Assembly: GCF_900185615.1 (NCBI RefSeq)
Contig: NZ_FYAK01000002.1
Coordinates: forward strand, 806,001-870,000
DNA: 64,000 nucleotides
Source of the DNA: Photobacterium malacitanum
GTDB lineage: Bacteria > Pseudomonadota > Gammaproteobacteria > Enterobacterales > Vibrionaceae
Reading direction: 5' to 3'
Made by a program: the position numbers and the translations under genes. Shown piece after piece: positions 63,855 through 64,000 of the stretch (position 1 is its first letter; every line of letters begins with the position of its first letter). The notes beneath the pieces are model-generated. The model made no database searches, was not told the origin of the DNA, and saw only the letters and a list, made by a program, of their open reading frames with translations.

Positions 63855-64000
63855 TTATTGATTATCTGTCGATTTTGCAGCGGCTTCAGTGTTTGATTGG
63901 GGTTCATCTTTGACTGCATGTTGAAAACCACGCAGTGCATAGCCAAGATCACTACCTAATGTTCGAAGTTTTTTAGTACCAAATAATAAAACAAAAATAA
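63855..64000 (-). CDS. TatA/TatE family translocase protein, C-terminal part
   Basis: The 5' end is cut off by the window edge. The visible 47 residues start inside the membrane helix ([11 protein letters not shown]) and continue [21 protein letters not shown], which is the TatA/TatE amphipathic helix (FGTKKLRxLGxDLGxALxGF), then an acidic and polar tail ending KSTDNQ. TatA/E forms the pore or docking part of the twin-arginine translocase for folded proteins. Whether tatB and tatC follow upstream cannot be seen. Confidence 0.88.
   Translation of the reverse strand, partial: IFVLLFGTKKLRTLGSDLGYALRGFQHAVKDEPQSNTEAAAKSTDNQ

Overview
The window looks like chromosomal DNA of a low-GC gammaproteobacterium of the Vibrionaceae, most likely Photobacterium or a close relative. 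I judge this from gene content: DUF3010, mrcB, the divergent hdfR/maoP pair, yafK-like and yebC/yeeN-like genes, maeA, and paired tRNA-Ser/tRNA-Asp operons. No plasmid, prophage or insertion sequence is evident, and I saw no CRISPR array or rRNA. Species cannot be fixed from the sequence alone.

Layout. 1-14 kb: an envelope and housekeeping mixture (M16 peptidase, DUF3010, degenerate double rhodanese, DUF4832 protein with a short tandem repeat, MscS-type channel, orphan ParA, VOC protein, lipoproteins, Nudix hydrolase, PBP1B). 14-20 kb: hdfR/maoP, then an ATP-grasp ligase overlapping a large N-formylglutamate-amidohydrolase/DUF1704 (QEGLA) hydrolase, and an organophosphate-type MFS transporter. 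21-27 kb: a SlyB-like lipoprotein and a TetR-controlled tripartite exporter (TolC, HlyD, two ABC-2 permeases, no ATPase gene). 27-32 kb: YafK-like L,D-transpeptidase-fold protein, LRR-protein kinase, acyl-CoA synthetase-like enzyme, DUF1919 protein. 32.7-39.1 kb: two near-identical tRNA-Ser(TGA)-tRNA-Asp(GTC) operons flank a polyamine and nucleoside segment (RidA, PuuB-like oxidase, PotD/PotF-like binding protein, deoxynucleoside kinase, LysE exporter). Downstream of the first tRNA operon lies an array of five 139-bp repeats built from a decayed 3' half of tRNA-Asp plus its terminator; the second operon has one such unit.

39-43 kb: ureohydrolase with an IclR regulator, a YebC/YeeN-like regulator, and two DJ-1/PfpI proteins. 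43-54 kb: a catabolic island for a sulfated uronic-acid glycan, best explained as chondroitin or a similar glycosaminoglycan. It holds a secreted PL8 lyase, a secreted Cys-type sulfatase with its radical-SAM maturase, a DUF2264 protein, a class II (tagatose/fructose bisphosphate type) aldolase, KDG kinase, KDPG aldolase and a SemiSWEET. The inferred logic is: the lyase and sulfatase work outside the cytoplasm, the uronate half enters KDG then KDPG then pyruvate plus triose phosphate, and the amino-sugar half could end at the bisphosphate aldolase. No recognisable unsaturated glucuronyl hydrolase (GH88/GH105), KduI or KduD is present, so those steps are supplied elsewhere or by unrecognised genes.

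54.5-61.2 kb: an esterase, then a pentose operon rbsD-fucP-like-DUF4432-rbsK-rbsR, read leftward. It is preceded by two palindromic LacI-family operators and a 15-bp minisatellite. 61-64 kb: NAD malic enzyme, two small unrecognised proteins and the C-terminal end of a TatA/TatE protein.

Most catabolic genes are on the minus strand. The features most worth a second look are the tRNA-derived repeat array, the ATP-grasp/QEGLA pair, the incomplete glycosaminoglycan pathway, and a candidate 16-residue peptide or small RNA at about 54.4 kb.
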